Position numbers and translations under genes: made by a program | Assembly (NCBI RefSeq): GCF_004785795.1 | Contig: NZ_SRRO01000001.1 | Span: 2,480,001 to 2,544,000, forward strand | Source of the DNA: Nocardioides eburneiflavus | Lineage (GTDB): Bacteria > Actinomycetota > Actinomycetes > Propionibacteriales > Nocardioidaceae | Direction: 5' to 3' | DNA: 64,000 nt | Notes under the pieces: model-generated | Databases searched by the model: none | Seen by the model: only the letters and a program-made list of their open reading frames with translations | What the model was told of the DNA's origin: nothing | In this document: positions 1 to 8,890 of the stretch, in pieces | Numbering within the stretch: position 1 is the stretch's first letter | Layout of the letters: every line of letters begins with the position of its first letter

Positions 1-1
1 C

Positions 2-349
2 CTCGACGTCGACGGTGCCGAGGTGGGCGAGCAGTGGCGGGTCGGGACCTCGCTGCTCGAGGTGTGCGGGCCGCGGGTGCCGTGCGCGACCTTCGCCGCC
101 CACCTGGGGGAGTCGCGCTGGGTGCGACGGTTCACCGCCCACGGCCGCACCGGCGCCTACCTCGCTGTCCGCGAGGCGGGGGTGATCGAGACCGACGACC
201 CGATCGAGGTGGTGCACCGGCCCGGGCACGGGCTGACGGTGCCGATGTTCTTCCGCGCGTGCATGGGCGACCGCGACCTCGCGGACGTCTTCCTCGACGC
301 CGGGGTGCTGCCCGCGGCCGAGCACGACTGGCTCGCATCGCGGCGTTGA
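2..349 (+). CDS. MOSC domain protein, 3' part
   Basis: The open frame enters from the left edge, so the N-terminus is missing and about 115 residues remain. The visible part has the MOSC sulfurase core: an LLEV strand followed by a PRVPC motif whose Cys is the conserved sulfur-carrying position of this family, then an RWVRRF segment and a C-terminal region with many acidic residues. MOSC proteins of the YiiM type bind molybdenum cofactor or reduce N-hydroxylated bases, but the exact role here cannot be fixed from the fragment. It converges on tpx with a 29-base gap. Confidence 0.8.
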   Translation, partial: LDVDGAEVGEQWRVGTSLLEVCGPRVPCATFAAHLGESRWVRRFTAHGRTGAYLAVREAGVIETDDPIEVVHRPGHGLTVPMFFRACMGDRDLADVFLDAGVLPAAEHDWLASRR

Positions 350-378
350 GGCGGGCAGCACCCCGGCGTACGGGTGGG

Positions 379-876
379 TCAGGAGAGAGCGGCCACTGCG
401 GCGTCGTAGTCGGGCTCGGTGCCGATGGCGTCGGTCAGCTGCGTGTAGAGGACCTTGTGGTCGGCGTCGAGGACGACGACGGCGCGCGCCAGCATGCCCT
501 GCCAGCCGCCGTCGGCCATCGCGACGCCGTAGTCCTCACCGAAGGAGGAGCGGAACGCCGAGCCGACGAGCACGTCGTCGATGCCCTCGGCGCCGCAGAA
601 GCGGGCCTGGGCGAGGGGCAGGTCGACCGAGACGTTGACGACGGCGGTGTTGTCGAGGCCGGCGGCGAGCTCGTTGAACTTGCGCACGCCGGCCTGGCAC
701 ACGCCGGTGTCGATGCTCGGGAAGATGTTGAGCACCACGCGCTTGCCGGCGACGTCGGCGTCGGTGAGTGCGCCGAACTTGAGGTCGACCAGGTCGAAGC
801 CCGGTGCCTGCGATCCGACCGCGGGGAGCTCGCCCACGGTGCTGACGGTGTTGGGGCCGAGTTGTGTGGTTGCCAT
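379..876 (-). CDS. tpx: Thiol peroxidase
   Basis: Atypical 2-Cys peroxiredoxin that reduces hydrogen peroxide and organic peroxides using thioredoxin in the cytoplasm. The 165-residue length is normal for Tpx. The peroxidatic Cys60 lies in the PSIDTGVC motif and the resolving Cys94 in RFCGAEG, so the full catalytic pair is present. The ATG start follows a TAGGTT hexamer by six bases, suggesting a leaderless mRNA. It is divergent from the DUF2252 gene, with the two promoters packed into 39 bases. Identification is secure. Confidence 0.96.
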   Translation of the reverse strand: MATTQLGPNTVSTVGELPAVGSQAPGFDLVDLKFGALTDADVAGKRVVLNIFPSIDTGVCQAGVRKFNELAAGLDNTAVVNVSVDLPLAQARFCGAEGIDDVLVGSAFRSSFGEDYGVAMADGGWQGMLARAVVVLDADHKVLYTQLTDAIGTEPDYDAAVAALS

Positions 877-882
877 GGCCCC

Positions 883-888
883 AACCTA
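883..888 (-). promoter_or_regulatory. -10 hexamer of tpx, leaderless type
   Basis: TAGGTT on the minus strand lies six bases before the tpx ATG, so transcription should begin at or next to the start codon. No Shine-Dalgarno sequence is present. Confidence 0.6.
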
Positions 889-903
889 CTGGGCGCGGAG
901 ACC

Positions 904-909
904 TAGAGT
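904..909 (+). promoter_or_regulatory. -10 hexamer of the DUF2252 gene, leaderless type
   Basis: TAGAGT lies six bases before ATG 916 with no ribosome binding site between, and is back to back with the tpx promoter. Confidence 0.6.
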
Positions 910-915
910 GCCCGC

Positions 916-2235
916 ATGGCCGCCGCGCGAACACCCGACCGGACCGACCTCATCATCGAGGTGCTGCGCGACGCCTTCGCACCGCTGATGCGCGCGGACC
1001 CGGTGGCGTTCCGCGCGAAGTACCGCAAGATGGCCCGCGACCCGCACGCGTTCTATCGCGGCACCGCGTGCCTGTTCTACAACGACGTCACGACCGGGAC
1101 CGACGACTGGGCGCGCCACGGCGCGGAGCGGATCTGGATCCACGGCGACCTCCACGTCGAGAACTTCGGCACCTACCTCAACTCCGACGGCCGGCTCGTC
1201 TTCGACATCAACGACTTCGACGAGGCCTACCTCGGTCGCTTCACGTGGGACCTCCAGCGCTTCGCCGCGAGCCTCGCGCTGGTCGCCTGGCAGAAGGCGC
1301 TGCCCGAGGAGGCGATCCGCAAGCTGATCGCCCGCTACGCCCGCTCCTACCTCGCCCAGGTCAACCACTACGTCGCCTCCGACTCCGACGACGACTTCGA
1401 GATCACCCTCGACACCGCCCACGGACCGGTACTGGTCGCGCTGGAGGAGGCGCGGGCGATGCGCCGCGCCGACCTGCTCGACGAGACGACGGTGATGCAG
1501 AGGGGGGTCCGGAAGTTCGCCGACGACGGGACCACGCGCCGCCTGCCGCGGGAGGAGCGCACCGAGGTGGTGGCAGCCTTCCGCGCCTACCTCGACACCA
1601 TCCCGACGTCCAAGCGCTTCGACCGCGAGCTGTTCTACGACCTGCGCGACGTCGTCGGCAAGTCCGGCTTCGGCATCGGCAGCGCCGGGCTCCCGGCGTA
1701 CAACGTGCTGGTCGAGGGCTACAGCCAGGCGCTCGACAACGACGTCGTGCTCAGCATGAAGCAGGCCAACATCCCCGCCGTGAGCCGCTTCGTCGACACC
1801 AGCGAGGTCGACGCCTACTTCGAGGACGAGGGGCACCGTACGTCCGTGAGCCAGCGCGCGCTCCAGGTGCACACCGACCCGCTGCTCGGCCACACGGTGA
1901 TCGGTGGCGTCGGCTACGTCGTCTCCGAGGTCTCGCCCTACGAGGTGGACCTCGACTGGGGCGAGATCAACGAGCCCGCCGAGATGCGCGACGTGGTCGA
2001 CCTCCTCGGCCGCGCGACCGCCAAGATCCACTGCGCGTCCGACGAGGACAGCCAGCAGGACCTCGTCGACTTCGACGTCGAGGCGGCGATCGCGCAGTCG
2101 CTGAAGGGACGCCGCAACGAGTTCGTCCAGTGGCTGTGCGACTGGGGGATCGACTACGCCGTACGGGTCCGTGAGGACCACGCCCTGTTCGTCGACGCCT
2201 TCCGTGAGGGCCGGGTGGGGATCGCGGCGACCTAG
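916..2235 (+). CDS. DUF2252 family protein
   Basis: A 439-residue protein of the DUF2252 family. It carries the kinase/phosphotransferase-like signature HGDLHVENFG near residue 75 followed by DINDFDEA near residue 96, a pair that resembles the catalytic and metal-binding loops of aminoglycoside-phosphotransferase-like folds. The substrate is not known for this family. No signal peptide or membrane segment is seen. The first ATG after the TAGAGT hexamer was chosen as start. It converges on the aldo/keto reductase with only nine bases between stops. Confidence 0.85.
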   Translation: MAAARTPDRTDLIIEVLRDAFAPLMRADPVAFRAKYRKMARDPHAFYRGTACLFYNDVTTGTDDWARHGAERIWIHGDLHVENFGTYLNSDGRLVFDINDFDEAYLGRFTWDLQRFAASLALVAWQKALPEEAIRKLIARYARSYLAQVNHYVASDSDDDFEITLDTAHGPVLVALEEARAMRRADLLDETTVMQRGVRKFADDGTTRRLPREERTEVVAAFRAYLDTIPTSKRFDRELFYDLRDVVGKSGFGIGSAGLPAYNVLVEGYSQALDNDVVLSMKQANIPAVSRFVDTSEVDAYFEDEGHRTSVSQRALQVHTDPLLGHTVIGGVGYVVSEVSPYEVDLDWGEINEPAEMRDVVDLLGRATAKIHCASDEDSQQDLVDFDVEAAIAQSLKGRRNEFVQWLCDWGIDYAVRVREDHALFVDAFREGRVGIAAT

Positions 2236-2244
2236 GTGTGATGG

Positions 2245-3252
2245 CTAGCCGTCGATGTGCGACATGTCGCCGTAGCGCTCGCCGGCCACGGCCTCGCGCG
2301 GCACGGCCTGCTCGAGGGCCGACAGGTCGTCGGCGGTGAGCTCGACCGCGGCGGCGCCGACGTTCTCCTCGAGGTAGGCCACCCGCTTGGTCCCGGGGAT
2401 CGGCGCGACGTCGTCGCCCTGGGCGAGCACCCACGCGAGCGCCAGCTGGCCGGGGGTGCAGCCCTTCTCGGCGGCGATCTCGCGCACCTTGTCGACGAGT
2501 GCGAGGTTGGCGCTGAGCGCCTCGCCCTGGAACCGGGGGAAGTAGGCCGAGCGGCGGCGGTCGGCCTCGCCGTCCGCGCCGTCGCTGCGGGTGATCGCCC
2601 CTGTCAGCAGCCCGCGACCGAGCGGTGAGTAGGGCACGAGGCCGATGCCGAGCTCGCGGATCGTGGGCAGGACCTCGTCCTCGAGGTCGCGGGTGAACAG
2701 CGAGTACTCCGTCTGGAGCGCGGTGATCGGGTGCACGCCGTGGGCCCTGCGGATGGTGGCGGCGGACGCCTCGGACAGGCCGAGGTGGCGCACCTTCCCG
2801 GCCCTCACGAGCTCGGCCATCGCGCCGACGGTCTCCTCGATCGGCACCGTCCTGTCGACGCGGTGCTGGTAGTAGAGGTCGACGTGGTCGACGCCGAGCC
2901 GCTGGAGGGAGGCGTCGCAGGCGGAGCGGACGTAGTCGGGGCGGCCGTTGATGCCGACCATTGTCCCGTCGGGGAGGCGCTCGTTGCCGAACTTGGTGGC
3001 GAGCTGGACCTCGTCGCGGCGTCCGGCCACGGCCTTGCCGACGAGCTGCTCGTTGGTGAACGGGCCGTACATGTCGGCGGTGTCGAGGAACGTCACGCCG
3101 AGGTCGAGGGCGCGGTGGATGGTGTCGGTGCCGCCCTGCTCGTCGGGGGTGCCGTAGAACTCCGACATCCCCATGCAGCCGAGGCCGAGGCTGCTCACGG
3201 TGAGCGGGGAGGCCGTGCCGAGGGTGCGCTGGGCGATGGGTGTGTGCGTCAT
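2245..3252 (-). CDS. Aldo/keto reductase
   Basis: NADPH-dependent carbonyl reductase of the AKR superfamily, 335 residues, of the subgroup that begins with a TLG...[10 protein letters not shown] sequence. The catalytic tetrad is visible as Asp57, Tyr62, Lys87 and His130 ([23 protein letters not shown]). The C-terminal [13 protein letters not shown] segment is the usual cofactor-binding loop. The physiological substrate is not evident. A MerR regulator lies immediately upstream on the same strand, and both genes carry the same palindromic operator motif, so this enzyme is probably the main target of that regulator. Confidence 0.92.
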   Translation of the reverse strand: MTHTPIAQRTLGTASPLTVSSLGLGCMGMSEFYGTPDEQGGTDTIHRALDLGVTFLDTADMYGPFTNEQLVGKAVAGRRDEVQLATKFGNERLPDGTMVGINGRPDYVRSACDASLQRLGVDHVDLYYQHRVDRTVPIEETVGAMAELVRAGKVRHLGLSEASAATIRRAHGVHPITALQTEYSLFTRDLEDEVLPTIRELGIGLVPYSPLGRGLLTGAITRSDGADGEADRRRSAYFPRFQGEALSANLALVDKVREIAAEKGCTPGQLALAWVLAQGDDVAPIPGTKRVAYLEENVGAAAVELTADDLSALEQAVPREAVAGERYGDMSHIDG

Positions 3253-3266
3253 GTCCCCACCCCACT

Positions 3267-3291
3267 CCTTGCAGTGCGCTCGAAGTCAAGG
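3267..3291 (-). promoter_or_regulatory. MerR-type operator and promoter of the aldo/keto reductase
   Basis: On the minus strand a TTGACT -35 box is followed by the palindromic core CTTCGAGCGCACTGCAAG. The same motif, at 16 of 20 positions, precedes the merR gene. MerR activators bind such sites in promoters with long spacers. Confidence 0.6.
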
Positions 3292-3308
3292 CGCCGCGTG
3301 CGGGCCGC

Positions 3309-3683
3309 TCAGGCGGACCTCTCGACCTTCCCCTCGTAGAGCGCGATCTTGTAGTCGATGGCACGCAGGTGGGACGTCACCTCGGCCAGCTGGCGCTCGA
3401 CGACCTCGCGGTGGGCGAGGAGCAGGTCCAGGCGCTCGGACTCGTTGCCGTCACCGTCGCGCACCAGCGCGGTGTAGCGGCGTACGTCCCGGATGGGCAT
3501 GCCGGTGGACCGGAGCCGGGTCACCATCTCGATCCAGCGCAGGTCGTCGTCGGTGTAGCGCCGGTGCCCGGACGGTGCCCGGTCCACCGAGTGCAGCAGC
3601 AGGCCGTCGCGCTCGTAGTAGCGCAGGGTGTGGGCGGTGAGCCCCGTGCGCTCGGCGGCCTCGGCGATGCTCAGGCTGGTCAT
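3309..3683 (-). CDS. MerR family transcriptional regulator
   Basis: Winged-helix MerR regulator of about 124 residues. The N-terminus reads SIAEAAERTGLTAHTLRYYERDGLL, the classical helix-turn-helix plus wing, followed by HRRYTDDDLRWIEMV and a C-terminal coiled dimerisation helix. There is no Cys-rich metal site, so a small-molecule or redox signal is more likely than a metal. The frame stays open to a GTG at 3710, but that codon lies inside the operator, so ATG 3683 is preferred. It probably controls itself and the downstream aldo/keto reductase. Confidence 0.9.
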   Translation of the reverse strand: MTSLSIAEAAERTGLTAHTLRYYERDGLLLHSVDRAPSGHRRYTDDDLRWIEMVTRLRSTGMPIRDVRRYTALVRDGDGNESERLDLLLAHREVVERQLAEVTSHLRAIDYKIALYEGKVERSA

Positions 3684-3697
3684 CGGACCAGTGTCCG

Positions 3698-3722
3698 ACT
3701 TCGAGTGCACTCCAGGTCAAGG
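3698..3722 (-). promoter_or_regulatory. Autoregulatory operator of merR
   Basis: The plus-strand reading is ACTTCGAGTGCACTCCAGGT followed by CAAGG. The minus strand supplies a TTGACC -35 box. The motif matches the one before the aldo/keto reductase and overlaps the alternative GTG start of merR. Confidence 0.6.
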
Positions 3723-3743
3723 CACGCCGCTGCGGCCGACGCC

Positions 3744-4553
3744 TCAGTCGCCGAGTGCAGGCCGGTGGAAGTGCGCCGTCGCGAACGGCCCGCCGACGAA
3801 CTCGGCCTCCGCCTCGTCCTCGGGGCGGCGCTCGATCCGGTCGGCGTACGCCTCCGCGTCGTCCTGCGGCTCGTAGCCGAGCAGGCGTCCGGGCTCGAGG
3901 TCCCACCAGGCGCGGGTGTTGGCGCTGATGCCGTAGAGGACCGCGAAGCCCGGTGCAGGGGCGGTGAGGGCCGCCTCGACCATCCTGACGCCGTCGCCGT
4001 GCGAGAGCCACGTCGAGAGGCCGCGGAGGCTGGTGGGCTCCTCCAGGAAGGAGCCGATCCGGCATGACACGGCGTCGAGCCCGTGCCGGTTGGCGAACAG
4101 CTGCAGCAGCGCCTCGGCGGCGACCTTGGCGACGCCGTAGTAGGTGTCGGGGCGTGGCCGCGCCGCGACGGTGAGCTCGCCGTCCGCGCGAGGCGTGCGC
4201 CCCACGGCGTGGTTGGAGGAGGCGTAGACGATGCGCGGCACGTCGTGGGCGACCATCGCGTCGAGCAGCGCCGCCGTGGTGACGACGTGGGAGGTGAGCT
4301 CGGCGGGGAGCGAGAGCTCCTCGGGGACCCCGGCGAGGTGCACCACGGCGTCGAGCCTGCCCCCGGTGGACAGGGCGGCGAAGACCGCCTCGACGGCATC
4401 GGCGTCGGCGCAGTCGGCCTCGTGCCAGGTGATGGTGGTGCCCTCGGGCGGCGGGACCAGGTCGAGCCCGACCACGTCGTGGCCCAGGGCCTCCAGCCCG
4501 ACGGTGATCACCCGGCCGAGGCTGCCGGCGGCACCCGTCACCAGGACGCGCAC
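3744..4553 (-). CDS. NAD-dependent epimerase/dehydratase, uronate dehydrogenase-like
   Basis: Extended short-chain dehydrogenase of 269 residues. The Rossmann motif VTGAAGSLG sits at residues 5-13, and the catalytic Ser/Tyr/Lys set is seen as YASSNHAVG (around 110-118) and YYGVAK (Tyr139, Lys143). The SSNH segment resembles bacterial uronate dehydrogenases, which oxidise galacturonate or glucuronate to aldaric lactones; this specificity is an inference. The GTG at 4553 was chosen because the Rossmann strand starts there. The purine nucleoside phosphorylase ends eight bases upstream, so the two are probably co-transcribed. Confidence 0.82.
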   Translation of the reverse strand: MRVLVTGAAGSLGRVITVGLEALGHDVVGLDLVPPPEGTTITWHEADCADADAVEAVFAALSTGGRLDAVVHLAGVPEELSLPAELTSHVVTTAALLDAMVAHDVPRIVYASSNHAVGRTPRADGELTVAARPRPDTYYGVAKVAAEALLQLFANRHGLDAVSCRIGSFLEEPTSLRGLSTWLSHGDGVRMVEAALTAPAPGFAVLYGISANTRAWWDLEPGRLLGYEPQDDAEAYADRIERRPEDEAEAEFVGGPFATAHFHRPALGD

Positions 4554-4561
4554 GGTCGACC

Positions 4562-5389
4562 TCAGATCTTCGCGACGACCTGGCTGAGCAGGCCGCCCAT
4601 CCGGCTGGCCGCGGCCCTGCCCGCCACGAGGACCTCCTCGTGGTTGAGCGGCTCCCCGCTCAGGCCCGCGGCGAGGTTGGTGACCAGGCTGATGCCCAGG
4701 ATCTCCATGCCCGCCTCGCGGGCCGCGATCGCCTCGAGCGTGGTGCTCATGCCGACCAGGTGGCCGCCGAGGACGCCGGCCATCCGGACCTCGGCCGGGG
4801 TCTCGTAGTGCGGCCCGGGGAACTGGACGTAGACGCCCTCGTCCAGCGAGCTGTCGACCTCCTTGCACATCGCGCGCAGGCGTGGGCTGTAGAGGTCGGT
4901 GAGGTCGACGAAGTTGGCCCCGACGATCGGGCTGGTGCCGGTCAGGTTGATGTGGTCGGAGATCAGCACGGGCTGGCCGGGCTGCCAGCCCTCCTTGAGT
5001 CCGCCGCAGCCGTTGGTCAGCACGATCGCCGAGCAGCCGGCCGCCGCGGCCGTACGGATCGGGTGGACCACCGCGGCGACGCCCTTGCCCTCGTAGAAGT
5101 GGGTGCGCGAGAGGAACACGAGCAGGTTGCGATCACTTCCCCCGGGAACGGCACAGCGGATCGAGCGGATCTTGCCGCTGTGCCCGGCGACCGCGGCCGC
5201 GCTGAAGCCGGGCAGGTCGGTGGTGTCGATCTCGGCGGTGGCCTCACCGAGGGCGTCGACGGCCGGGAGCCAGCCCGAGCCCAGGACCAGGGCGATGTCG
5301 TGGCGCTCGACACCGGTCAGCTCGGCGAGCCTGGCGGCGGCCTCGGTGGCGCTCTCGTACGGGGTCGGGGCAGGGTCTGCGTGGGTCAC
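4562..5389 (-). CDS. punA: Purine nucleoside phosphorylase
   Basis: Trimeric-type purine nucleoside phosphorylase of 275 residues that cleaves inosine and guanosine with phosphate for purine salvage. Family motifs are in order: LVLGSGW (phosphate loop), HFYEGKG, a TNGCGG loop, SDHINLTG, GPHYETPAEVRM and VTNLAAG, which contribute phosphate, ribose and base contacts. The GTG start lies seven bases after TAGAGT, suggesting leaderless translation. It leads a two-gene unit with the uronate-dehydrogenase-like gene, an association I cannot explain functionally. Confidence 0.92.
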   Translation of the reverse strand: MTHADPAPTPYESATEAAARLAELTGVERHDIALVLGSGWLPAVDALGEATAEIDTTDLPGFSAAAVAGHSGKIRSIRCAVPGGSDRNLLVFLSRTHFYEGKGVAAVVHPIRTAAAAGCSAIVLTNGCGGLKEGWQPGQPVLISDHINLTGTSPIVGANFVDLTDLYSPRLRAMCKEVDSSLDEGVYVQFPGPHYETPAEVRMAGVLGGHLVGMSTTLEAIAAREAGMEILGISLVTNLAAGLSGEPLNHEEVLVAGRAAASRMGGLLSQVVAKI

Positions 5390-5396
5390 GCGGCGA

Positions 5397-5402
5397 ACTC
5401 TA
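5397..5402 (-). promoter_or_regulatory. -10 hexamer of punA, leaderless type
   Basis: TAGAGT on the minus strand lies seven bases before the GTG start of the phosphorylase gene. Confidence 0.55.
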
Positions 5403-5408
5403 GACGCA

Positions 5409-6821
5409 TCACCAGCCGGTCACGATCTCCTCGCGCACCACCCCGTGGCGCACCCGCTGCGGGTGGTCGCCGACGGGCAGGTAGGCAATCTCCTTGCGCC
5501 GGCGCACGTCGAGGACGGCGACTGCGTCGGACTCGCTGAGCGAGATCCAGCAGGTGCCGTCGGGCCCCTCGGTGGTCCAGTAGGGCTTGAGGTAGTCGTG
5601 CCCGGTGGTGGCGCGGTCGAAGATCCACCGGCGGGTGGTGCGCGTGTCCACCAGCGCGGCGTAGTCGTCCATGGTGCCGGCCACGCACAGCGTCCGGTCG
5701 TCGTCGCCCAACGACAGGCCGTGGTGCGCGGAGTCGTTGACGTACTGCTCGAGCGGCATCGTCGGGACCCGGTTCGGGAGCGGCACGACCCGGCGAACGG
5801 CGCCGCGCCGGGGCTCGGGCCGACCACCCGCGGAGTAGGTGACGGCGCCGTCGGTGTCGGCGGCGCGGGTGTCGAACTCGACGTAGCCGTGGAAGAAGGA
5901 CACCTGGAACCAGAGGAACCGCTCGTCGGGCCCGAGCGCCATCGGCCGCACCGCCGAGCTCATGCCGGGGTAGCCCGCCTCGGCGAGCTCCTGGCCCATG
6001 TCCCAGCGCTGGAGGACGCGGAAGTCGCGCTCGCGCACGACCTGGAACCAGCGGTCGCCCTTGACCGGGTCCTCGAGCGGCGTCCCGCGGTCGCCGGGGG
6101 TGTAGACCCGCCCGATCGAGGCGTGGAAGATCCTGCGCCCGTCGTCGCTCCAGCTGTTCTCGTGCGGCGTCTCCCCCGACTCGAAGGTGCGCAGCCGGTC
6201 ACCCATGCGCGCGACCGTCCCGTCGGGGAGCGTCTGGCGGACCATGGCGTACTCGACCACCTGGCGCGCAGTGGAGTCGCTCACCAGCAGCCGACGACCG
6301 TCGGGGGAGAGACCCATGTGGTCGGTGCGGTGGCCGTCCATCTGCTGCTCGCGCACGATCGCCCCCGGGTCACCCGCCGCCGCCCGGGCGATGTCGACCC
6401 ACACGACGTCGGCCAGGCTCGGGCGCGAGACGGCCAGGTAGCGGCCGTCGCGGGTGGTGAACATGTCGTCGACGAGCTGGTCGTGGCCCTCGCCCGGTCC
6501 TTGCTGCACGGCGAGGTAGAACGCCAGCCGTTCCGGGTCGGAGCGGATCGCGGCGAGCTCCTCGTCGAGGTCGGGGACGAGGTCGATGCCGCGTCGCAGG
6601 ACCTCCAGGTTCCTGGTGTCCACCACGGTCGCGGTGCCGGCCCAGTTGTTGCCGACGAACATCACGCTGCGCTTGCCCCGTACGTCCGCCGCCGCCCCCT
6701 GCACGACGGCGGACGCCCCCGATGCTGCTGGCGTCCCGCCGACCTGCGAGCCCGCGAGGAGCGATCCCACCAGAACGATGGCGGCGGGAACGGACGGACG
6801 CAGGAGCGATCGGCGGCGCAT
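5409..6821 (-). CDS. Secreted YVTN-type beta-propeller protein
   Basis: A 470-residue protein with an N-terminal signal peptide (basic MRRRSLLRPS, a hydrophobic stretch to about residue 25, then small residues). Repeated blade-like segments such as VMFVGNNWAGTATVVDTRNL, DGRYLAVSRPSLADVVWVDI and AVLDVRRRKEIAYLPVGDHP, with GDDDRTLCVAGT between, indicate a seven-bladed propeller of the YncE/cytochrome d1-like class. No haem motif or peptidase triad was found. It probably acts outside the membrane as a binding or scaffold protein; its ligand is unknown. Confidence 0.78.
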   Translation of the reverse strand: MRRRSLLRPSVPAAIVLVGSLLAGSQVGGTPAASGASAVVQGAAADVRGKRSVMFVGNNWAGTATVVDTRNLEVLRRGIDLVPDLDEELAAIRSDPERLAFYLAVQQGPGEGHDQLVDDMFTTRDGRYLAVSRPSLADVVWVDIARAAAGDPGAIVREQQMDGHRTDHMGLSPDGRRLLVSDSTARQVVEYAMVRQTLPDGTVARMGDRLRTFESGETPHENSWSDDGRRIFHASIGRVYTPGDRGTPLEDPVKGDRWFQVVRERDFRVLQRWDMGQELAEAGYPGMSSAVRPMALGPDERFLWFQVSFFHGYVEFDTRAADTDGAVTYSAGGRPEPRRGAVRRVVPLPNRVPTMPLEQYVNDSAHHGLSLGDDDRTLCVAGTMDDYAALVDTRTTRRWIFDRATTGHDYLKPYWTTEGPDGTCWISLSESDAVAVLDVRRRKEIAYLPVGDHPQRVRHGVVREEIVTGW

Positions 6822-6879
6822 GCAGGCTCAACGCACGAGCGCCCGTGACGTCACTCCCGGCTGGTCGCCGCAGGGTGGC

Positions 6880-7332
6880 TCACAGGCCGGTGGAACGGCA
6901 CGCGCGGCGGCGCAGCGCCGCGACGTAGTCCTCGGGAGCGCCGGCTGCCTCGGCGGAGTCGGCCAGCACGCCGAGGTAGGACGCCGACGGCAGCCCGCCC
7001 TCGTACGCGTCGAGCACGTAGGCCCACACGACGAGCTCGCCGGTCATCGTCTGCACGCGCACCTTGGTCTTGCGGTAGAGGCCGGTGTCGGCGGCCTCCC
7101 ACCCGTCGAGCGCCCGCTCGTCCTCGGGCGTGACGTCGTAGACGGCCACGAAGACCTGCTCGAACGGGTCCTGGACGATCGTCGAGAGCGCGCCGTCCCA
7201 GCCGTGCTCCTCGCCGCCGAACGTGAGTCGCCAGCCGCTCAACCAGCCGGTGGAGTGGAGGATCGAGTGGGGGCAGCGCTCGCCCATGCGGGCGGGATCG
7301 AGGTTCGTCCCGTAGGCGGCGTACAGAGTCAC
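6880..7332 (-). CDS. Gamma-glutamylcyclotransferase-like protein
   Basis: A 150-residue protein with the GGCT/AIG2 fold. It starts with LYAAYGTNLDP, the substrate loop of the family (YGSN type), and contains TPEDERALDGWEA, where the acidic residue matches the catalytic glutamate region, and a later YVLDAYEGG segment. Such enzymes release 5-oxoproline from gamma-glutamyl compounds. The GTG at 7332 was chosen because it directly precedes the first conserved strand and lies seven bases after TACCCT. The frame continues upstream but without family similarity. Confidence 0.82.
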   Translation of the reverse strand: MTLYAAYGTNLDPARMGERCPHSILHSTGWLSGWRLTFGGEEHGWDGALSTIVQDPFEQVFVAVYDVTPEDERALDGWEAADTGLYRKTKVRVQTMTGELVVWAYVLDAYEGGLPSASYLGVLADSAEAAGAPEDYVAALRRRACRSTGL

Positions 7333-7339
7333 GAGCCAC

Positions 7340-7345
7340 AGGGTA
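7340..7345 (-). promoter_or_regulatory. -10 hexamer of the GGCT-like gene, leaderless type
   Basis: TACCCT on the minus strand lies seven bases before GTG 7332. The motif supports the short N-terminus. Confidence 0.5.
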
Positions 7346-7426
7346 TCGAGCCTCGACCCTTCCTGACGCGCGCGGGGCGCGCTCCTCAGGACAAGCCTCG
7401 GGTGTTCCGCCAGCGACGTCGACAAC

Positions 7427-7432
7427 TAGGGT
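7427..7432 (+). promoter_or_regulatory. -10 hexamer of lpdA, leaderless type
   Basis: TAGGGT is followed by six bases and the GTG start of lpdA. No ribosome binding site is present. Confidence 0.6.
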
Positions 7433-7438
7433 GGGGCC

Positions 7439-8842
7439 GTGACCGACACGCACTTCGACACCCTCGTCCTCGGCGCCGGCCCCGGTGGCTACGTCGCCGC
7501 GATCCGCGCAGCCCAGCTCGGCCAGAAGGTGGCCGTGGTGGAGGAGAAGTACTGGGGAGGTGTCTGCCTCAACGTCGGGTGCATCCCCTCCAAGGCGCTG
7601 CTCAAGAACGCCGAGCTGGCCCACACCCTCCAGCACGAGAAGGCCAAGTTCGGCATCGAGGGCGACGCCACGATGGCGTTCGGTCCGACCCACAAGCGCA
7701 GCCGCGACGTCAGCGCCGGCATCGTCAAGGGCGTCCACTTCCTGATGAAGAAGAACAAGATCACCGAGATCGACGGCTGGGGCACGCTCACCAGCCCGAC
7801 CGGGATCGACGTCAAGGACAAGGACGGCGGCACGACCGGCTACACCTTCGACAACCTCATCATCGCCGCGGGCGCGACCGTGCGACTGGTCCCCGGGGTC
7901 GAGCTCAGCGAGAACGTCGTCACCTACGAGGAGCAGATCCTCACCGACCAGCTCCCCGAGTCGATCATCATCGGCGGCTCCGGCGCGATCGGTGTCGAGT
8001 TCGCCTACGTCATGGCCAACTTCGGCGTCGACGTCACGATCGTGGAGTTCCTCGACCGGATGGTGCCGACCGAGGACGCCGACATCTCCAAGGAGCTCGC
8101 AAAGCACTACAAGAAGCTCGGCGTGAAGGTGCTCACCTCCACCGCGGTCAAGAAGGTCGAGGACACCGGCTCGGGGGTCAAGGTCACCGTCGCCCCGGCT
8201 GCCGGGGGCGACGAGCAGGTGCTCGAGGCCGGCAAGTTCCTGGCCGCCTTCGGCTTCGCGCCCCGGGTGAAGGGCTACGGGCTGGAGAACACCGGCGTCG
8301 ACGTCTCCGAGCGCGGCGCCATCGAGATCGACGACTTCGGACGCACCAACGTCGACAACGTCTACGCCATCGGCGACTGCACAGGCAAGATGATGCTCGC
8401 CCACGTCGCCGAGGCCATGGGCATCGTGGCCGCCGAGACGATCAACGGTGCCGAGACCATGCCGGTCGCCTTCGACTTCGTCCCCCGCGCGACCTACTGC
8501 AACCCGCAGGTCGCGTCGTTCGGCTACAGCGAGGCCCAGGCCAAGGAGAAGGGCTACGACGTCAAGACGGCGTCCTTCCCCTTCACCGCCAACGGCAAGG
8601 CGATGGGCCTCGGCGAGCCGGTCGGGTTCGTCAAGGTCGTCGCCGACGCCGAGCACAACGAGATCATCGGCGCGCACATGATCGGCCCCAACGTGACCGA
8701 GCTGCTGCCGGTGCTGACGATGGCCCAGCAGTGGGACCTCACGGCCGACGAGGTGGCCCGCAACGTCTTCGCCCACCCGACCCTCGGCGAGGCCGTCAAG
8801 GAGGCCGTCCACGGCATCGCCGGCCACATGATCAACTTCTGA
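7439..8842 (+). CDS. lpdA: Dihydrolipoyl dehydrogenase
   Basis: E3 subunit of the 2-oxoacid dehydrogenase complexes, 467 residues, which reoxidises dihydrolipoamide with NAD+. The FAD-binding [10 protein letters not shown] lies at residues 12-21, the redox disulfide Cys43/Cys48 is in [13 protein letters not shown], the NAD-binding site is [12 protein letters not shown], and the C-terminal [11 protein letters not shown] contains the catalytic His/Glu pair. All active-site residues are present. The GTG start is set by the TAGGGT promoter six bases upstream. An LpdA-like paralogue lies 134 bases downstream. Confidence 0.96.
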   Translation: MTDTHFDTLVLGAGPGGYVAAIRAAQLGQKVAVVEEKYWGGVCLNVGCIPSKALLKNAELAHTLQHEKAKFGIEGDATMAFGPTHKRSRDVSAGIVKGVHFLMKKNKITEIDGWGTLTSPTGIDVKDKDGGTTGYTFDNLIIAAGATVRLVPGVELSENVVTYEEQILTDQLPESIIIGGSGAIGVEFAYVMANFGVDVTIVEFLDRMVPTEDADISKELAKHYKKLGVKVLTSTAVKKVEDTGSGVKVTVAPAAGGDEQVLEAGKFLAAFGFAPRVKGYGLENTGVDVSERGAIEIDDFGRTNVDNVYAIGDCTGKMMLAHVAEAMGIVAAETINGAETMPVAFDFVPRATYCNPQVASFGYSEAQAKEKGYDVKTASFPFTANGKAMGLGEPVGFVKVVADAEHNEIIGAHMIGPNVTELLPVLTMAQQWDLTADEVARNVFAHPTLGEAVKEAVHGIAGHMINF

Positions 8843-8850
8843 GACGGGCA

Positions 8851-8877
8851 GCCGGCCGCGAGGAACGAGCGGTCGGC
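8851..8877. repeat. Hairpin 1 with GAGGAACGA loop
   Basis: GCCGGCCGC and GCGGTCGGC (eight of nine pairs) enclose the nine-base loop GAGGAACGA just after the lpdA stop codon. The same loop sits in a second hairpin 28 bases downstream. It has no U-tract, so it is not a classic terminator. Confidence 0.55.
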
Positions 8878-8890
8878 GTGGGCCCGGACA

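Noticed and set aside
3684..3710. GTG 3710 as start of the MerR regulator
   Set aside because: The codon is inside the palindromic operator and adds nine residues without family similarity.
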